A stretch of DNA of 16,725 nt from GCA-002784865 sp035646815 (GCA_035646815.1 DASRON010000035.1:1-16725); one strand, 5' to 3'; numbered from the stretch's first letter, positions 1 through 8,415 are shown. Translations and numbers: made by a program. Notes: generated from the letters alone by a model not told the origin.

Positions 1-56
1 GTGTAATAGCAATTCCAAAACTTAAATAAAGATAAAGATCGAAAAAAATGTTTTTT

Positions 57-67
57 TATGCTATTCT
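57..67 (+). promoter_or_regulatory. Extended -10 promoter of pheST, likely leaderless
   Basis: TATGCTATTCT contains an extended -10 (TG at 59-60, one base, hexamer TATTCT at 62-67). The hexamer ends 7 bases before the pheS ATG at 75, so the predicted transcription start is base 74 or 75 and the mRNA would have essentially no leader. There is no convincing -35 box at the expected distance, which extended -10 promoters tolerate. Ten of 11 bases match the tyrS promoter at 5489-5499. Bases 1-56 hold no gene that I can see. Inferred from sequence only. Confidence 0.55.
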
Positions 68-74
68 TTAATCT

Positions 75-1115
75 ATGGAAGAAGAACTTATAAATATTAA
101 AAATTCTGCTATTTCTCTAATTCTTGACGCAAGTGATCTAAAAGAGCTTGAAGAGATAATGCTTTTATTTTTAGGGAAAAGCGGAAAACTTACCCTTGCG
201 ATAAAAGAACTTCCTAAGCTTCCTATAGAAAAACGGGTTGAGGTGGGATCTTTGGCAAATGAAGTTAAAAAAACAATCGAAAATGAACTAAACCAAAAAA
301 AAGAAGAACTAACTATACATAAAAAGGAAACAAAGAAAAAAACAATTGATATTACAAATCCAGGAGTGCTCCCTCCGCTTGGACATTTACATTTAATAAC
401 ACAAGCAATTGAAGAAATAACCGAGGTTTTTGAAAAAATTAGCTTCACTAAAGTTAGATATCCTGAAGTAGAGTGGGATTGGTATGCTTTTGAAGCACTT
501 AACTTTCCCGAAAACCATCCTGCACGTGATGATTGGGAAACCTTTTTCATAAAATCAGATATTGCTTCAAAAAAAGGTCCGATGATTCTAACTCCTCATA
601 CTTCATCAGGACAAATAAGAGAAATGGAGCGCTTAAACGGAAAACCACCTATCAGAATGCTTAACATTGCCAAATGTTATAGAAGACAATCAGATGTATC
701 ACATACTCCGATGTTTCACCAGTTTGAGGGTTTAGTTGTAGATGAAAATATTGCCATTACTCATCTTAAGGGAACTTTAGATTATTTTGTTAAATCATAT
801 TTTGGAGAAGAAAGAAAAGCAAGAATAAGACCTTATCATTTTCAGTTTACAGAACCTTCTTTTGAAGTAGATGTTTCCTGCGGAGTTTGCAATGGAAAAG
901 GATGTAGACTTTGTAAGGAAGGTTGGCTTGAAATGGGAGGGGCAGGAATGGTTCATCCAAATGTCTTAAAAGCAGGCGGAATTGATACTAAAAAATACAC
1001 CGGATTTGCTTTTGGTTGGGGAGTTGAAAGAGTTTTAATGATGAAAGAAGGAATTCAAATTGATGATCTAAGAATTCTTTATTCAAATAAATTAGAATTT
1101 TTAGAACAGTTTTAA
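75..1115 (+). CDS. pheS: Phenylalanyl-tRNA synthetase alpha subunit
   Basis: Cytoplasmic class II aminoacyl-tRNA synthetase subunit that forms the alpha2-beta2 enzyme with PheT and charges tRNA-Phe with phenylalanine; this subunit holds the active site. The 346 residues match the usual family length. Residues 1-90 form the charged, helical tRNA-binding arm. The catalytic core follows, with motif 2 at about 201-219 (CYRRQSDVSHTPMFHQFEG) and motif 3 at 310-319 (GFAFGWGVER). A four-cysteine knuckle (C269, C272, C277, C280; CxxC-x4-CxxC) sits in the core and probably binds zinc; many bacterial PheS proteins have it. The ATG at 75 has no Shine-Dalgarno sequence, but an extended -10 lies 7 bases upstream. 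pheT follows 24 bases later in the same orientation. Identification is secure. Confidence 0.97.
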   Translation: MEEELINIKNSAISLILDASDLKELEEIMLLFLGKSGKLTLAIKELPKLPIEKRVEVGSLANEVKKTIENELNQKKEELTIHKKETKKKTIDITNPGVLPPLGHLHLITQAIEEITEVFEKISFTKVRYPEVEWDWYAFEALNFPENHPARDDWETFFIKSDIASKKGPMILTPHTSSGQIREMERLNGKPPIRMLNIAKCYRRQSDVSHTPMFHQFEGLVVDENIAITHLKGTLDYFVKSYFGEERKARIRPYHFQFTEPSFEVDVSCGVCNGKGCRLCKEGWLEMGGAGMVHPNVLKAGGIDTKKYTGFAFGWGVERVLMMKEGIQIDDLRILYSNKLEFLEQF

Positions 1116-1139
1116 ATTTACTTAAAGTATGCATGTATT

Positions 1140-3095
1140 ATGAATATTAAAATTGTAGACAGTTGGTTAAGGGAATATTTAAAAACTAAAGCGTCTTGTG
1201 AAACAATTGCCGAAAAACTATCGCTGTCTAGTGTTTCTGTTGAAAAAATAGAAAAAGTTCATGGAGATTTAATTTATGATATTGAGGTTACCTCAAACAG
1301 AGTCGACTTAATGTCTGTTATAGGTATTGCAAGAGAAGCAGCTGCTTCTCTAACACAATCAGGAATACCTGCTGAATTTATTTCATCTAATCCAAATCCT
1401 AAAACAAAATCTAAGGAAAATCTTCCTTTTAAAATTGAGAATGATCCAAAACTTGTTAATAGGGTTATTACTGTACTAATGGAAGTAAAAATAGGTGATT
1501 CTCCTAAATTTATTAAAGAAAGAATTGAAGAAAGTGGAATAAGAAGTCTTAATAATTTAATTGACGTAACAAATTATGTAATGCGAGAAACTGGTCACCC
1601 TGTTCATGTTTTTGACTTTGATCGACTTAACTTAGAAAAAATGATTATTAGGGAGGCAAAAAAGAATGAAAAAATTATAACTTTAGATGAAAAAATGCAT
1701 GTCTTAGAAGGAGGCGATATTGTTGCAGATAACGGTAAGGGACAAATCATTGATCTTTTAGGTGTTATGGGAACGGCAAATAGCGTTGTTACCGATAAGA
1801 CCAGAAAAATTTTACTTTTTCTTGATAACAATGATCCAAATAGAATAAGGAAAACCTCAATGAAGCATGAGATAAGATCTGAAGCTGCAATTATTAATGA
1901 AAAAGGAGTAGATCCTGAGCTTGCAAAACAAGCACTAATGCGTGGAATTGAACTTTATGAACAAGTTGCCAAAGGTAAAGTTATTTCAGAAATATTAGAT
2001 ATTTATCCAAATAAGCCAAAGAGAAAATCTATTATTGTCTCAAAAGAAAAGATTGATGCGTTTATTGGAGTTGAAGTTCCTCTAAAAACAAGCGTTGAAA
2101 TTTTAGAAAAATTAGGCTTTAGGACAGCTACTAAGGGCAACTTACTCGAAGCAGAAGTACCCTCTCCAAGGCTTTGTGACGTTTTAATTGAAGAAGACTT
2201 AATTGAAGAAATTGCTAGAATTTATGGCTACCAAAGACTTCCCAGTATTCTTCCTCCTCTGAATTCTGCAAAAAATTACCATATAGGTAACAATGAATTT
2301 TACTGGGAGCAAAGAATTAAAAATGCTCTAAAATACTGGGGTTTTACAGAATGTTACACGTATTCAATGATTTCAGAAGACTTATTCGAAGGTCCAACAA
2401 GTGATGCTGTGGAAATAAAGAATCCACTCTCAAAAGACATGGTATATCTTAGAAAAACATTAATTCCAAGTCTTTTAGAAGTTGTTAAAGAAAACAAGGG
2501 AAGAGATGAATTAAAAATTTTTGAGGTTGCAAATATTTATGAGAAGAAAACCGGGGAACTTCCCAAAGAGAGAAGAATGATTGCAGGAGTTATTAAAAAA
2601 ACTAATGTTTCCTTTTTTGAAGCAAAGGGAATTGTTGAGCAGCTATTTAAAGACACGGGTCTTAAGAAAATTAAGTTTAAGAATTCTGAATATGGAGGGG
2701 TAGGAAGTTCCGTATATATTGATGAAAGTTACTTAGGAGAAGTTGAGTTATTAGAATCTAACCTTGTTAATTTTGAATTTAACTTAGAGAAAATAATTAA
2801 AAATTCAAGTTTAAATAAAAAATATAAAAAACTTGCTAAATATCCACCAGTAATAGAAGACTTAGCAATTATTGCAAGAGAAGAAATAAAAACTGCAGAA
2901 ATTATTGATGAAATATATATGCAAAGTGATCTTATTAAAGAAGTCAGTCTCTTAGATCAATTTAAAGAAACTAGAACCTTTCATATCGTTTATCAAAGTG
3001 AAAACAATAATTTAACGACAAATGAAACTGCAAAAATTCGTGAAAAAATTCTTTCCTCGCTTCAAGTTAAATTTGATGCAAGACTTAAAAAATAA
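1140..3095 (+). CDS. pheT: Phenylalanyl-tRNA synthetase beta subunit, without EMAP/OB domain
   Basis: Non-catalytic and editing partner of PheS. At 651 residues it is well short of the roughly 800 usual in bacteria. Residues 1-40 match the normal N-terminus (DSWLREYL and SVSVEKIEKV). The chain then jumps at about residue 41-45 directly to DIEVTSNRVDLMSVIGIARE, so the roughly 110-residue EMAP/OB-fold tRNA-binding insert is absent. The remaining domains are in order: B3/B4 editing domain (about 85-260), B5 domain (about 290-365, PSPRLCDVLIEEDLIEEIAR), the class II-like catalytic remnant, and a C-terminal FDX-ACB anticodon-binding domain (about 557-651). The reading frame is intact, so this is a clean domain loss rather than a frameshift. 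No ribosome binding site is visible before the ATG; expression is probably with pheS. It converges on the PBP gene, 29 bases away, with no clear terminator hairpin between them. Confidence 0.95.
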   Translation: MNIKIVDSWLREYLKTKASCETIAEKLSLSSVSVEKIEKVHGDLIYDIEVTSNRVDLMSVIGIAREAAASLTQSGIPAEFISSNPNPKTKSKENLPFKIENDPKLVNRVITVLMEVKIGDSPKFIKERIEESGIRSLNNLIDVTNYVMRETGHPVHVFDFDRLNLEKMIIREAKKNEKIITLDEKMHVLEGGDIVADNGKGQIIDLLGVMGTANSVVTDKTRKILLFLDNNDPNRIRKTSMKHEIRSEAAIINEKGVDPELAKQALMRGIELYEQVAKGKVISEILDIYPNKPKRKSIIVSKEKIDAFIGVEVPLKTSVEILEKLGFRTATKGNLLEAEVPSPRLCDVLIEEDLIEEIARIYGYQRLPSILPPLNSAKNYHIGNNEFYWEQRIKNALKYWGFTECYTYSMISEDLFEGPTSDAVEIKNPLSKDMVYLRKTLIPSLLEVVKENKGRDELKIFEVANIYEKKTGELPKERRMIAGVIKKTNVSFFEAKGIVEQLFKDTGLKKIKFKNSEYGGVGSSVYIDESYLGEVELLESNLVNFEFNLEKIIKNSSLNKKYKKLAKYPPVIEDLAIIAREEIKTAEIIDEIYMQSDLIKEVSLLDQFKETRTFHIVYQSENNNLTTNETAKIREKILSSLQVKFDARLKK

Positions 3096-3124
3096 GTTAA
3101 TTTGTATTTCTTAAAAAACTATTA

Positions 3125-5449
3125 TTAAGGAGTTCCCGTTACTGTTGGCGTAGGTATTGAAGTTGTCTCAGGTGTTTGAGTAGGTACTGCTGTAGGTTCA
3201 GAATTAGAATTATTATTTTCTTCTTGCTTTGGTTTGTCTGTTACCTCAGATGGTGGATGATACAAAGGATCATCTTTATAATTTTGGTTTATCCATTCAT
3301 CTATTCCTTGCTGCCATCTGTTTATTCCATCTTCTGAAACAGGATCTTTTTCTTTAAATAACATGAAATATTTATTATCCCAATTTATATACACAGAAGA
3401 AACTGCTTGAGGTTCAGTCCCTCTTATAAAGTATTCTGATCTTGTTGATTTACCATCTACAGAAAGTCCTCCTGTCAAACTATCTATAGTTAAAGCAGTA
3501 ACATTATCAGGTAATTTAAATGCTTCGTTGGGTCGATCCTTTATTGCTTCAAGAATTATTCTTCTCCAAATTGGACTTGCTCCAGTAACACCTGAAGCAA
3601 CAGATCCCATTGGACTATTGTCATTATTTCCAACCCAAGAGGCAACTAGAATATTTGGAGTCCAACCAATTGCCCAATTATCTCTTTTATCATCAGTAGT
3701 ACCTGTTTTTACAGCAACTTGCCTTGATGAAATATTTAATAGACTGTTTGAACCAAAAGTAATAAGTCTTGCATTGTTATCAAGTAAAATATGAGAAATT
3801 ATAAAAGCAATCTCAGACTTTATAACTTGTTTTTTGTTTGAGCCTTCCTTGTGCTCAAACAAAACATTTCCTCTCCTGTCAGTTACTTTTAATATTGATA
3901 TTGGATCCACTCTGTATCCTCCGTTTGCAAATGCAGAGAATGCGCTAGCTTCTTCAAGGGGAATTACTTCTCCTCCTCCAAGAGTAACTGATAAACCAAA
4001 TCTACTTGTATTCTCCTGTGTCGGAGCAAGAGTGGATATTCCCATATCATAAGCTGTCTGAAGCATACTTCTTACTCCAATCATGGCAAGCATTTTAACA
4101 GCAGGTATGTTTAGGGAATTACCCAAAGCAAATCTAACCTGAACAGGCCCATAATATTTCCCATCATAATTTACAGGAATATAATCTTTTCCTCCTTGAT
4201 TAGGAAATACTGTTTTAGTATCCATTAAAAGAGTTGCTGCTGTATAACCCTTAGAAAGGGCAGCTGCATAAGTTATTGGCTTTATTGATGATCCAGGTTG
4301 TCTTTTTCCTTGTGTAATTACATTAAATTGGCCTTCAAAACCGTTATCTTCTTTTTCAGAATCAGCAAAAAAATCACGGCTTCCAACCATGGCTAAAATT
4401 TCACCATTTCTTGGATCTATTACCACAGATGCACCATTTCCTACCTTAAGAGATTTTGTCTTATCAACTTCTTCTTTTACGATTGTTTCTGCTTTTTCTT
4501 CAAGTTTATAATCTAATGTTGTTGTTACCTGAAGACCTCCACTTTCTACTAAAGCCTCACCAAACTTACTAATAAGCTGCTCTTTAACATAAAAGGAAAA
4601 GTGAGGAGCTTTAATAGACTGACTTGGTGCAAGAAATTTGACCTTAGGTAACTCTTTAACAGCTTTTTCTTCCTGTTCTTTAGTGATATAGCCATCTTCC
4701 CTCATTCTTCTTAAAACATCAGTTGTACGGGAAATATATGCTTTGGGATGAGCACCATATGGAGAAAAATAAGATGGACGTTGTGGCATACCAGCTAAAA
4801 CTGCAGATTCAATTAAATTTAAATCTTTTGCTTTTTTTCCAAAATATCCTTCTGATGCAGTTTCTACTCCAACATTTGTTCCGCCATAAGGAGCAACGTT
4901 TAAATAAAGCTCTAGTATCTGATCTTTTGAATATTTTCTATCTACCTCAACTGCTAAAATTAACTCTTTAATTTTTCTTGGAATTGTTCGTTCAGAACTT
5001 AAGAGTGTATTTTTTACTAACTGCTGCGTTAACGTTGATCCTCCTCCTGCAATTCGTCCTAAAAGCAATGTATTTATAATAGATCTAAAATATCCAGTCA
5101 CAGAAAAACCATCGTTTTTATAAAAATCTTTATCTTCTATTGCAATCGTTCCTACCTGAAGATACTTTGGAATCTCGGAAAGTTTTACATAAGTTCTGTT
5201 TTGATCGGAATAAATATCGTAGAGAACAAGTCCGTTTCTATCTAAAATTCTAGTTGACTGAGGAAGATTTAAAGATGAAAGCTTACCAGGAGTAGGGAGA
5301 TCCCTACTGTGCCAAAGAACAAGAACTATGCTAAGAAGTATAAATCCAATTAAGCTAAAAAAAGCGATTTTTGTAATCTTACTTGCTACAAAGATTTTAG
5401 AGGCTTTAAAGCTTCTGCGTCTTGACCTCCTACTTGCAAAATCCCGCAT
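3125..5449 (-). CDS. Class A penicillin-binding protein (PBP1A-type)
   Basis: Bifunctional peptidoglycan synthase: a glycosyltransferase (GT51) polymerises lipid II and a transpeptidase cross-links stem peptides outside the membrane. The 774 residues have a basic cytoplasmic start (residues 1-27), one membrane anchor at about 28-46, and GT51 with EDKDFY (catalytic E105), GGGSTLTQQ (135-143) and a second acidic site in LAVEVDRKYSKDQILE (E168). The transpeptidase domain has SxxK at S387-K390 (SSIK), SxN at S445-N447 (SLN) and KTG at 581-583. The last 40 or so residues are a Thr/Pro/Ser/Asn-rich low-complexity tail, probably a flexible extracellular segment. All catalytic motifs are present. The ATG at 5449 lies 6 bases after an extended -10 box, predicting a leaderless mRNA. 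The gene is divergent from tyrS and convergent with pheT. mrcA or ponA would be the usual symbol, but I do not assign one. Confidence 0.95.
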   Translation of the reverse strand: MRDFASRRSRRRSFKASKIFVASKITKIAFFSLIGFILLSIVLVLWHSRDLPTPGKLSSLNLPQSTRILDRNGLVLYDIYSDQNRTYVKLSEIPKYLQVGTIAIEDKDFYKNDGFSVTGYFRSIINTLLLGRIAGGGSTLTQQLVKNTLLSSERTIPRKIKELILAVEVDRKYSKDQILELYLNVAPYGGTNVGVETASEGYFGKKAKDLNLIESAVLAGMPQRPSYFSPYGAHPKAYISRTTDVLRRMREDGYITKEQEEKAVKELPKVKFLAPSQSIKAPHFSFYVKEQLISKFGEALVESGGLQVTTTLDYKLEEKAETIVKEEVDKTKSLKVGNGASVVIDPRNGEILAMVGSRDFFADSEKEDNGFEGQFNVITQGKRQPGSSIKPITYAAALSKGYTAATLLMDTKTVFPNQGGKDYIPVNYDGKYYGPVQVRFALGNSLNIPAVKMLAMIGVRSMLQTAYDMGISTLAPTQENTSRFGLSVTLGGGEVIPLEEASAFSAFANGGYRVDPISILKVTDRRGNVLFEHKEGSNKKQVIKSEIAFIISHILLDNNARLITFGSNSLLNISSRQVAVKTGTTDDKRDNWAIGWTPNILVASWVGNNDNSPMGSVASGVTGASPIWRRIILEAIKDRPNEAFKLPDNVTALTIDSLTGGLSVDGKSTRSEYFIRGTEPQAVSSVYINWDNKYFMLFKEKDPVSEDGINRWQQGIDEWINQNYKDDPLYHPPSEVTDKPKQEENNNSNSEPTAVPTQTPETTSIPTPTVTGTP

Positions 5450-5464
5450 TGCTATAGTATAGCA
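5450..5464. promoter_or_regulatory. Palindromic -10 region: PBP promoter, potentially bidirectional
   Basis: TGCTATAGTATAGCA is a perfect 7+1+7 palindrome. On the minus strand it reads as an extended -10, TGCTATACT (hexamer 5461-5456), followed by 6 bases and then the PBP ATG at 5449, which puts the transcription start on the A of the start codon. On the plus strand the same DNA reads TGCTATAGT (5450-5458), also a good extended -10, which would give a roughly 41-base leader to tyrS. No convincing -35 is present for either direction. Function is inferred from sequence. Confidence 0.55.
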
Positions 5465-5490
5465 AAAAAAATTATTCCTTGCCTCAAATA

Positions 5491-5499
5491 TGCTATACT
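5491..5499 (+). promoter_or_regulatory. Extended -10 promoter of tyrS, likely leaderless
   Basis: TGCTATACT (hexamer 5494-5499) is followed by 6 bases and the tyrS ATG at 5506, so the predicted first transcribed base is the A of ATG. The same nine bases occur on the opposite strand at 5464-5456 in front of the PBP gene. There is no clear -35. This element overlaps an upstream in-frame TTG (5479), which argues against that TTG being the start codon. Confidence 0.6.
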
Positions 5500-5505
5500 G
5501 CCGTT

Positions 5506-6678
5506 ATGGATAAAATTGAGGAAATACTGCTAAGAGGCGTTGCCAATATTATCCCTTCAAAAGAAGATCTAAGAAAAACACTTAATGGAAATAAGAAACT
5601 AAATATTTACCTTGGAATTGATCCAACTTCAACAAAAATTCACCTTGGACATACTGTCCCTCTAAGAAAGCTTAAAGCATTTTCTGATCTTGGACACAAT
5701 GTAACATTTTTAATTGGTGATTTTACTGCTCTAATAGGGGATACTTCAGATAAGGAATCTGAAAGACCTGCCTTAACTCAGGAAGAAATAAATGAAAATT
5801 TTAAAACATATAAAAAACAAGCGGAAAAAATATTAGATTTTTCAAAAGTAAAAGTAAGACACAACAGTGAATGGCTTAAAAAATTAAGTTTTGAAGACAT
5901 TGTAAGACTTACTCAAAATTTCTCTGTAGGAGATTTTATAGGAAGAGAATTAGTTAAAAAAAGATTAGGTCAAGGAAAAAGAGTAGGTCTTCATGAATTT
6001 CTATATCCTGTAATGCAAGGATATGACAGTTTTATCATGAATACTGATATTCAAGTCGGGGGAACAGATCAAACATTTAATATGCAAGCGGGAAGAACAC
6101 TTATAAAAAATCTAAGTAATAAAAACTCTTTTGTCTTAACCACCCCAATCCTTGAAGGACTAGACGGAAGAAAAATGAGTAAATCCTGGGGAAATGCGAT
6201 TTGGATTGACGACAGTCCTTATGATATTTTTGCAAAAGTAATGGCAGTAAATGACGATTTGATTGGTCAGTATTTTACGCTTGTAACAAGTTTTCCAATG
6301 GATGAAGTTAAAAAAATAGAAGAGAGTGTAAAAAAAGAACCAATGAAAGCTAAGAAAAAACTTGCATATGTTATTGTTTCAGAACTTTACTCAAAGAAAG
6401 AAGCAGATAAAGCCGAGGAACAATTTCAAAACACTGTACAAAAAAAAGAACTTCCAGATCAGATAGAAACTGTTTCAATTAAAGATTTAAAAGAAACCAT
6501 ATTTGATACAGTTTCTGACTGGGTAAAACTTAGTAGATCTGAAACAAAAAGACTTATACAGCAAAAAGGGGTAAGAGTAAACGATAAAACCATTAATGCA
6601 AAAGATGCCGAGCAAGATATTAAAGAAGGCATGGTTATACGAATAGGAAAAAGAAAAATTGTTAAAATCTCCCCTTGA
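5506..6678 (+). CDS. tyrS: Tyrosyl-tRNA synthetase
   Basis: Cytoplasmic class I synthetase that charges tRNA-Tyr with tyrosine. The 390 residues show a HIGH-type motif at H46-H49 (HLGH) and KMSKS at 223-227. Between them are tyrosine-site and fold signatures such as LGHNVTFLIGDFTALIGD and GYDSFIMNTDIQVGGTDQ. A C-terminal S4 RNA-binding domain spans about 335-388 (LSRSETKRLIQQKGVRVND). HLGH and the GDFTALIGD segment resemble the TyrZ-type branch of bacterial enzymes. I chose the ATG at 5506 rather than the in-frame TTG at 5479 because the -10 box lies in between and because MDKIEEIL is a typical TyrRS beginning. The TGA stop overlaps the candidate purH -35 box. Identification is secure. Confidence 0.97.
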   Translation: MDKIEEILLRGVANIIPSKEDLRKTLNGNKKLNIYLGIDPTSTKIHLGHTVPLRKLKAFSDLGHNVTFLIGDFTALIGDTSDKESERPALTQEEINENFKTYKKQAEKILDFSKVKVRHNSEWLKKLSFEDIVRLTQNFSVGDFIGRELVKKRLGQGKRVGLHEFLYPVMQGYDSFIMNTDIQVGGTDQTFNMQAGRTLIKNLSNKNSFVLTTPILEGLDGRKMSKSWGNAIWIDDSPYDIFAKVMAVNDDLIGQYFTLVTSFPMDEVKKIEESVKKEPMKAKKKLAYVIVSELYSKKEADKAEEQFQNTVQKKELPDQIETVSIKDLKETIFDTVSDWVKLSRSETKRLIQQKGVRVNDKTINAKDAEQDIKEGMVIRIGKRKIVKISP

Positions 6679-6711
6679 CAATATTTCTTAAAAATTATAA
6701 TTTGATAAAGT
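6675..6711 (+). promoter_or_regulatory. Candidate purH promoter
   Basis: A consensus TTGACA (6675-6680) overlaps the tyrS stop codon and is followed, after a short 15-bp spacer, by a consensus TATAAT (6696-6701). A second candidate is the extended -10 TGATAAAGT (hexamer 6706-6711). The first would give a leader of about 19 bases before the purH ATG, the second about 9. The 15-bp spacer is shorter than the optimal 17, so which -10 is used is uncertain. Confidence 0.5.
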
Positions 6712-6726
6712 CCTGCCCCAAAGTCT

Positions 6727-8316
6727 ATGGCAAGAAAAAAAGCTACAAAAAAAACTTCAGATAATAGAAAACATGCGCTCCTAAGTGTTTATGATAAAAA
6801 GGGAATAGTTGAATTTGCAAAATCCTTAACAGAGCTTGGCTTTGAAATAATTTCAACAGGAGGAACCGCAAAAGTTTTAAATGATAATAAAATTCCTGTC
6901 ATACCAATTCAAAAAATAACTGGTAATCCTGAATGCTTTGACGGAAGAATGAAAACAATTAGTTTTGAAATAGAATCAGGCATTTTATATGACAGGGGAA
7001 AGAAATCCCACGTTAAAGAAGCAAAAGATTTAAATATCAAACCAATTGATATTGTTGTTTGTAATCTTTATCCTTTTGAGAATGCAGTTTCAAAAAAGAG
7101 TGTCTCTCTTGATACAGCAATTGAAAATATTGATATAGGAGGACCAGTAATGGTAAGGGCTGCTGCAAAAAACTTTAAAAATGTTTTAGTAGTTATTGAT
7201 CCAAATGATTATCAAAAAATTACAGATTCTTTGAAAGAAAAGAAAATAGACTTAAGGTTTAGACAAGAACTTGCAGTAAAAGCTTTTGCTCATACCGCCT
7301 TTTATGATTCTCAAATTGCAAAACATTTTGGAAAAGATATGTTTTTAGATGAAGTAACTCTTGCTGGAAGAAAATCATTTGAATTAAAGTATGGAGAAAA
7401 TCCACACCAAAAAGCCTCTTTTTATATTGAACCAAATACCAGCTCTTTAATGGGAAAATTAAAAAGCCTATCTGATAAAATACCTTCTCTTATAAACATA
7501 GTTGATATTAATGCAGGAATTAAAGCAGTTGAATTGTTTAGTGAACCCTGTGCAGTTGTCATAAAGCACCACACTCCTTGCGGAATAGCAGTAGGCAAAA
7601 ACACTTCAGAAGCACTAGAAAGAGCAATAGAAGCAGATCCTGAATCAGCTTTTGGAGGAGTAATTGTAATAAATAATCCAATTGATTTAAAAACAGCAAA
7701 AATCATTGCTTCTTTTAAAGAAGAAAAAAAGAAAAACATTGATGTTATTGTTTGCCCCTCAATTGAGAAAAAAGCGCTAACTCTCCTTAAGTCAGTAAGA
7801 AAAAATATGGGAATCTACGTATTTGGAAAAATGACAAAGAAAAATAGTGACAATAAGAATATTAAATTTGTTGACGGAGGATTTTTACTACAAATCGCAG
7901 ATAACGATGTTGAAAAAAACTTTTCCAAATGGGAAATTGTTACAAAGAAAAAACCAACTAAAAAGCAGCTTGAACAAATGAAAGCAGCCTGGAAATTTGT
8001 CTCAAGGATTAAGTCAAACAGCGTTATCATTGTTGATGAGAAACTACCCATGACAAGAGGAATTGGCTCAGGTCAAACATCAAGATTTAGATCAACAAAG
8101 CTTGCTCTTGAACAAGCAGGGAAGTTTGTTAAAGGAGGAATTCTTGCAAGTGATAGTTTTTTTCCATTTGATGATTCTGTAAAACTTGCTGCAAAACATG
8201 AAGTTTCTGCAATTATTCAGCAAGGTGATTCAGTAAATGACAAGCTCTCAATTGAAGCAGCAGATAAAGCAAATATCCCAATGGTTTTAACTCATACCAG
8301 AGCTTTTTGGCATTAA
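6727..8316 (+). CDS. purH: Bifunctional AICAR transformylase / IMP cyclohydrolase
   Basis: Catalyses the last two steps of de novo IMP synthesis: 10-formyl-tetrahydrofolate-dependent formylation of AICAR to FAICAR, then ring closure to IMP. At 529 residues it is full length for the family. After a Lys-rich start of about 15 residues comes the N-terminal MGS-like cyclohydrolase domain (ALLSVYDKKGIVEFAKSL and ISTGGTAKVL). The transformylase domain follows, with KYGENPHQKASFYIE, the catalytic Lys-His in K280-H281 (KHHTPCGIAVG), ESAFGGVIVINNP and the C-terminal SDSFFPFDDSVKLAAKHEV, ending THTRAFWH. No motif is missing. No other purine genes are nearby. CPR genomes often have incomplete purine pathways, so whether this cell makes AICAR itself cannot be judged from here. 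The ATG lacks a Shine-Dalgarno sequence. Confidence 0.97.
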   Translation: MARKKATKKTSDNRKHALLSVYDKKGIVEFAKSLTELGFEIISTGGTAKVLNDNKIPVIPIQKITGNPECFDGRMKTISFEIESGILYDRGKKSHVKEAKDLNIKPIDIVVCNLYPFENAVSKKSVSLDTAIENIDIGGPVMVRAAAKNFKNVLVVIDPNDYQKITDSLKEKKIDLRFRQELAVKAFAHTAFYDSQIAKHFGKDMFLDEVTLAGRKSFELKYGENPHQKASFYIEPNTSSLMGKLKSLSDKIPSLINIVDINAGIKAVELFSEPCAVVIKHHTPCGIAVGKNTSEALERAIEADPESAFGGVIVINNPIDLKTAKIIASFKEEKKKNIDVIVCPSIEKKALTLLKSVRKNMGIYVFGKMTKKNSDNKNIKFVDGGFLLQIADNDVEKNFSKWEIVTKKKPTKKQLEQMKAAWKFVSRIKSNSVIIVDEKLPMTRGIGSGQTSRFRSTKLALEQAGKFVKGGILASDSFFPFDDSVKLAAKHEVSAIIQQGDSVNDKLSIEAADKANIPMVLTHTRAFWH

Positions 8317-8365
8317 ACTAGTTTATTTTGATAATTAATCCTTAACAGAATCAAGAAATAAAAAT

Positions 8366-8385
8366 AAGATTCATATATGAATCTT
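8366..8385. repeat. Perfect 20-bp palindrome downstream of purH
   Basis: AAGATTCATATATGAATCTT is fully self-complementary. As RNA it could fold into an 8-bp stem with a TATA loop. On the plus strand what follows is not a clean U-tract, but on the minus strand the palindrome is followed by T-rich sequence (TTATTTTTATTT). It lies in the 113-base gap 8317-8429, which otherwise holds A/T-rich sequence and probably the promoter of the next transcript. It could be a weak terminator after purH or a regulator binding site; the sequence does not decide. Confidence 0.5.
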
Positions 8386-8415
8386 TAAAAACTTTTAAAA
8401 AGATTTTAAATGTTG

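Noticed and set aside
42..57. A-run followed by T-run before pheS as a terminator hairpin
   Set aside because: Only A-T pairs with a two-base loop and no GC stem; too weak to support.
879..914. Four-cysteine motif in PheS as a novel insertion
   Set aside because: CxxC-x4-CxxC at this place occurs in many bacterial PheS proteins, so it is not new.
3096..3124. Intrinsic terminator between convergent pheT and PBP genes
   Set aside because: No inverted repeat of useful length in the 29-base gap.
4723..4971. Plus-strand open frame opposite the PBP gene
   Set aside because: Lies entirely antisense to a conserved glycosyltransferase region and has no recognisable features; a shadow of the real gene. 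Other antisense frames inside pheT, purH, recG, rnc, trmD and pilM were dropped for the same reason.
5479..5505. Upstream in-frame TTG as the tyrS start (nine extra residues)
   Set aside because: The stretch covers the extended -10 box, and the extra residues do not resemble a TyrRS N-terminus; the ATG at 5506 fits both.
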